Shown in pieces: positions 6,230 through 8,322 of a stretch of 8,322 bases of DNA. The DNA is from Pseudomonadota bacterium (lineage in GTDB: Bacteria; Pseudomonadota; Alphaproteobacteria; Rhizobiales; Xanthobacteraceae). A model generated the notes under the pieces. The model was not told the origin of the DNA, searched no databases, and was given only the letters and a program-made list of their open reading frames with translations. The position numbers and the translations under genes were made by a program. Positions within the stretch are counted from its first letter, which is position 1. Each line of letters begins with the position of its first letter. Location of the stretch: the NCBI GenBank assembly GCA_963205465.1, contig CAUJKG010000143.1:1-8322 (forward strand). The letters run 5' to 3'.

Positions 6230-7771
6230 CTAGGTTTCCAGCCGATCCTTCAGCTTGAACCGCATGATCTTGCCCGATCCCGTGCGTGGAATCTGGTCGA
6301 TAAGCTTGATGTCGCTCGGAACCTTGTACGACGACAGATGCTGTCGGCAATGCACGAGCAATGCCTCGGCGTCGAGCGTCGCTCCCGGCCGTGGGACGAC
6401 AAAGATAACCGGAACTTCTCCCAATTTATCATGCGGGGCGCCAATTACCGCACAATCCAGCACCGCTTCGTGGGTATTCGCAACCTCTTCGATTTCCGCA
6501 GGTGCGATATTCTGCCCGCCGCGGATAATGAGTTCCTTCAGGCGGCCGGTGATGGTCAGGAAGCCGTTGGCATCGCTCCTCGCAAGATCGCCGGTATGAT
6601 ACCAGCCCTTGCGAAGGGCGGCGGCGGTTTCTTCCGGCTTGTTGTGATAGCCGAGCATTACGTTCGGCCCGCGAACGATCAGCTCGCCTTCCTCTCCAAA
6701 CGGAACGTCATCGCCGGTGGCGGGATCGACGATACGGGTCATGCAGCCGGGTAAGGGCAAGCCGCAGGAGCCGAGCGTTCTGCCGCCGGACGGCCAATTC
6801 ATCGTGACCATGGTCGAGGTTTCGGTGATGCCGTAGCCGTCGAGCAGCTGCACGCCGGTTGCCGCCTCGAACTCGCGATTGAGGGTCGCGGGCATGATGG
6901 CGCCCGCGGATACGCAAAGGCGCAGCGACTTGAACTTGGTGCCGGAATCTTTTCCCGCCCCTTCCAGCAAATAATGGAACATGGTCGGAACGCCGGGAAA
7001 AAACGTGATCGGCTCGGACCCGAGCACCTGCAGAACATCCGCGGTCGAATATTTTTCGAGGATGTATTCGGTCGCGCCGGTCGCAACGATACCGAGGACC
7101 GACAGATTCAACGCATAAGAGTGAAACAGCGGCAGCGGCGAAAGCACATAGTCCTTTTTGGAGAGGCCCGCGATCGGAGCCCAGCACGCCGCGACGACCC
7201 AGAGCATGCTGTGCAGCGTCAGAATAACGCCCTTCGCCCGCCCCGTGGTTCCGGATGTGTAAACGAGATAAGCAGGCACATCGATCGCATCGCCGTCGCG
7301 CGGCGGCATCGACGGCTTTCTGCTCTTCAGATCGCCGAACCGGACGCCATCGGCCTTCTTGTCGCCGCGGTCGACCAGAATGACCGTGCGTACGTTCGGG
7401 ATTTTTTCTTTGGCAATGGTCAGCGCCCGCTCATCGGTCGTAATCAGAATGCGGCAGTCGGCGTCCTCGATGCGGTAGAGCACCTCGGATTCCGTCGCCT
7501 CGTAGCTGATCGGCACGCCGACGCCGCCTGCCCGCGTGATGGCGAAGCACGCTTCGATCCATTCGACCGAGTTGGGCAGCCAGATCGCAACGCGATCTCC
7601 CGCCTGCAAGCCGGCCTCGCTCAAATGCCCCGCGAGGTTCGCGGTCACATCGGCGAGTTCGCCGTAAGTGGTCGAGCGCCTCGCGTCGCGATAGGCGACC
7701 TTCTGCGGGTGCTCGCTGGCGTTTCTCTTCAGTAACACATGAAGCGGCGCAAGAATGTCAGTGCGCAACAT
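6230..7771 (-). CDS. AMP-forming acyl-CoA synthetase (ANL superfamily CoA ligase), substrate unknown
   Basis: The 513-aa product activates a carboxylic acid as the acyl-adenylate and then forms the CoA thioester. Motifs in order: the P-loop YTSGTTGRAKG (171-181), PLPLFHSYAL (212-221), FFPGVPTMFHYLL (257-269), DGYGITETS (311-319), GWYHTGDLARSD with the ribose-binding Asp395 (389-400), GRLKELIIRGGQNIAPAEIEE with hinge Arg410 (409-429), and the C-terminal PRTGSGKIMR with catalytic Lys501 (495-504). It is therefore full length with intact catalysis. No signal peptide or membrane segment is evident. ATG 7769-7771 is preceded by AGGAAG (7779-7784, 7 nt). The 101-bp gap to the dehydratase, on the same strand, suggests co-transcription, so it may supply the dehydratase's CoA-ester substrate. 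It resembles FadD/benzoate-CoA-ligase-like members, but motifs do not define chain length; calling it a 4-hydroxy-acid ligase would be inference. Confidence 0.93.
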   Translation of the reverse strand: MLRTDILAPLHVLLKRNASEHPQKVAYRDARRSTTYGELADVTANLAGHLSEAGLQAGDRVAIWLPNSVEWIEACFAITRAGGVGVPISYEATESEVLYRIEDADCRILITTDERALTIAKEKIPNVRTVILVDRGDKKADGVRFGDLKSRKPSMPPRDGDAIDVPAYLVYTSGTTGRAKGVILTLHSMLWVVAACWAPIAGLSKKDYVLSPLPLFHSYALNLSVLGIVATGATEYILEKYSTADVLQVLGSEPITFFPGVPTMFHYLLEGAGKDSGTKFKSLRLCVSAGAIMPATLNREFEAATGVQLLDGYGITETSTMVTMNWPSGGRTLGSCGLPLPGCMTRIVDPATGDDVPFGEEGELIVRGPNVMLGYHNKPEETAAALRKGWYHTGDLARSDANGFLTITGRLKELIIRGGQNIAPAEIEEVANTHEAVLDCAVIGAPHDKLGEVPVIFVVPRPGATLDAEALLVHCRQHLSSYKVPSDIKLIDQIPRTGSGKIMRFKLKDRLET

Positions 7772-7802
7772 AGCCGTTCTTCCTCATCTCGGTGTCGTTA
7801 GT

Positions 7803-7829
7803 GTCTGATTCAGCACGGCTGAATCAGAC
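7803..7829. repeat. Perfect 11-bp inverted repeat between ligase and SDR genes
   Basis: GTCTGATTCAG (7803-7813), spacer CACGG, and CTGAATCAGAC (7819-7829) form a perfect stem-loop or a dyad-symmetric operator. It lies about 30 bp before the ligase ATG, just upstream of its Shine-Dalgarno. It could be a regulator binding site, an mRNA processing hairpin, or a second kind of dispersed repeat. No T-tract follows on either strand. Confidence 0.6.
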
Positions 7830-7850
7830 TCGTCACTTTCCTATTTGATT

Positions 7851-7899
7851 GAGCATGATCTTTTCCGAAAACCGCTTCGCACCTTTCGGGATCATGCTC
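7851..7899. repeat. Rhizobiales-type palindromic intergenic repeat (GAGCATGATC...GATCATGCTC)
   Basis: Outer arms GAGCATGATC (7851-7860) and GATCATGCTC (7890-7899) are a perfect 10-bp pair. Inner arms CCGAAA (7865-7870) and TTTCGG (7884-7889) add a 6-bp stem after a one-sided TTTT bulge, leaving a 13-nt loop. From memory, near-identical elements occur in many copies between genes of Bradyrhizobium-like genomes. It sits between two co-directional genes, and its outer base pair overlaps the SDR stop codon (7899-7901). Confidence 0.8.
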
Positions 7900-8322
7900 T
7901 AGCCAACCATCGCAAAGCCGCCATTGATGCTGAGCACCTGGCCGGTAATCCATTGTCCATGATCGGAAGCCAGAAATGCTACCGCGCCGCCGACGTCTTC
8001 CGGTTTCCCGAGGCGGCGAATTGCGTATTGGCGCAGGATCTTGTCGCGATTTTCGTCAAGCCAGGCCTTGTTCGAGTGACTGGTCTCGATCAGCCCGAGC
8101 GATAGCGTGTTGGCGGTCGTGCCGAACCGGCCGAACTCCTTGGCGAGCGACTTCATCAGCGCGATCACGCCGGCGCGGCCGGCCGCCGCCATGGCGAGAT
8201 TGGATTCACCGACACGGGAGGAGTCGCCGGAGAAGCTGATGATGCGGCCCTGCTTCCTCGCGTTCAGATGGGGGGCCGCGGCATGGCAGCAATGGATTGC
8301 GCCATAGAGACAGACGTCGAGC
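7899..8322 (-). CDS. SDR-fold protein with degenerate catalytic tetrad (C-terminal part, start lies beyond the right edge)
   Basis: This is the C-terminal 140 residues of a short-chain dehydrogenase/reductase-fold protein. The frame stays open to the window end, so the ATG at 8190-8192 is internal. Fold hallmarks: DVCLYGAIHCCHAAAPHL (alpha-4), GRIISFSG (beta-5), GRAGVIALMKSLAKEFGRFG (alpha-5), TANTLSLGLIET (beta-6), RRLGKPEDVGGAVAFLASD, and the terminal ITGQVLSINGGF. Aligned to classical SDRs such as FabG, the tetrad is lost: Asn becomes Cys (8310-8312), Ser becomes Gly (8226-8228), Tyr becomes Ala (8187-8189) and Lys becomes Arg (8175-8177). Surrounding sequence is well conserved, which argues against decay. 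It may be a non-catalytic subunit, as known for BbsC in the BbsCD dehydrogenase, or use different chemistry. It is the first visible gene of the ligase/dehydratase cluster, 127 bp upstream of the ligase. TAG lies at 7899-7901, at the edge of the repeat. Confidence 0.88.
   Translation of the reverse strand, partial: LDVCLYGAIHCCHAAAPHLNARKQGRIISFSGDSSRVGESNLAMAAAGRAGVIALMKSLAKEFGRFGTTANTLSLGLIETSHSNKAWLDENRDKILRQYAIRRLGKPEDVGGAVAFLASDHGQWITGQVLSINGGFAMVG

Noticed and set aside
4752..6233. Long + strand open frame (493 codons) antisense to the dehydratase gene
   Set aside because: It mirrors the real - strand gene, has no recognisable domain or good start site, and its length reflects GC-rich codon bias on the opposite strand.
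6974..7735. 253-codon + strand open frame antisense to the acyl-CoA ligase
   Set aside because: The ligase on the - strand has all catalytic motifs in order; the antisense product is Arg/Asp-rich with no family resemblance.

Overview
The window looks like an 8.3 kb piece of an alphaproteobacterial chromosome, most likely from the Rhizobiales (Bradyrhizobium/Rhodopseudomonas/Afipia-like). The GC content is about 60% by eye, codon use is GC-rich, the gene set is typical, and positions 7851-7899 hold a palindromic intergenic element of the GAGCATGATC...GATCATGCTC type that I remember as abundant in such genomes. Genus is an inference.

Left half (1-4294): a formate dehydrogenase and molybdenum cofactor block. 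On the + strand are the 3' end of a soluble NAD-dependent formate dehydrogenase alpha subunit (fdsA), then fdhD/fdsC (sulfurtransferase chaperone) and mobA (GMP transfer to molybdopterin), with fdhD and mobA overlapping by 11 bp. Convergent to them on the - strand is moeA (molybdate insertion). MoeA and MobA would build the bis-MGD cofactor and FdhD would sulfurate and hand it over to the dehydrogenase, so enzyme and cofactor maturation are encoded together. A possible leaderless promoter sits directly on the fdhD ATG.

Middle (4295-4628): a 334 bp gap with no convincing gene. It holds a perfect 11-bp hairpin (4530-4555) and possible moeA promoter elements.

Right half (4629-8322): three - strand genes, transcribed in the order SDR-fold protein (partial, enters from the right edge), AMP-forming acyl-CoA ligase, then a homologue of 4-hydroxybutyryl-CoA dehydratase (AbfD). 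The last would often be labelled '4-hydroxyphenylacetate 3-hydroxylase family', but it carries the Cys/Cys/His/Cys [4Fe-4S] ligand set of the radical dehydratase. The SDR-fold protein has lost all four residues of the classical Asn-Ser-Tyr-Lys tetrad. Together they suggest an uncharacterised CoA-ester pathway: ligation of a carboxylic acid (perhaps a 4-hydroxy acid) to CoA and radical dehydration or isomerisation, with a possibly non-catalytic SDR subunit as accessory. Two palindromic repeats lie between the SDR and ligase genes, and one of them abuts and contributes to the SDR stop codon.

The strongest candidates for something undescribed are the right-hand cluster (dehydratase plus ligase plus degenerate SDR) and the single-cysteine FdhD.
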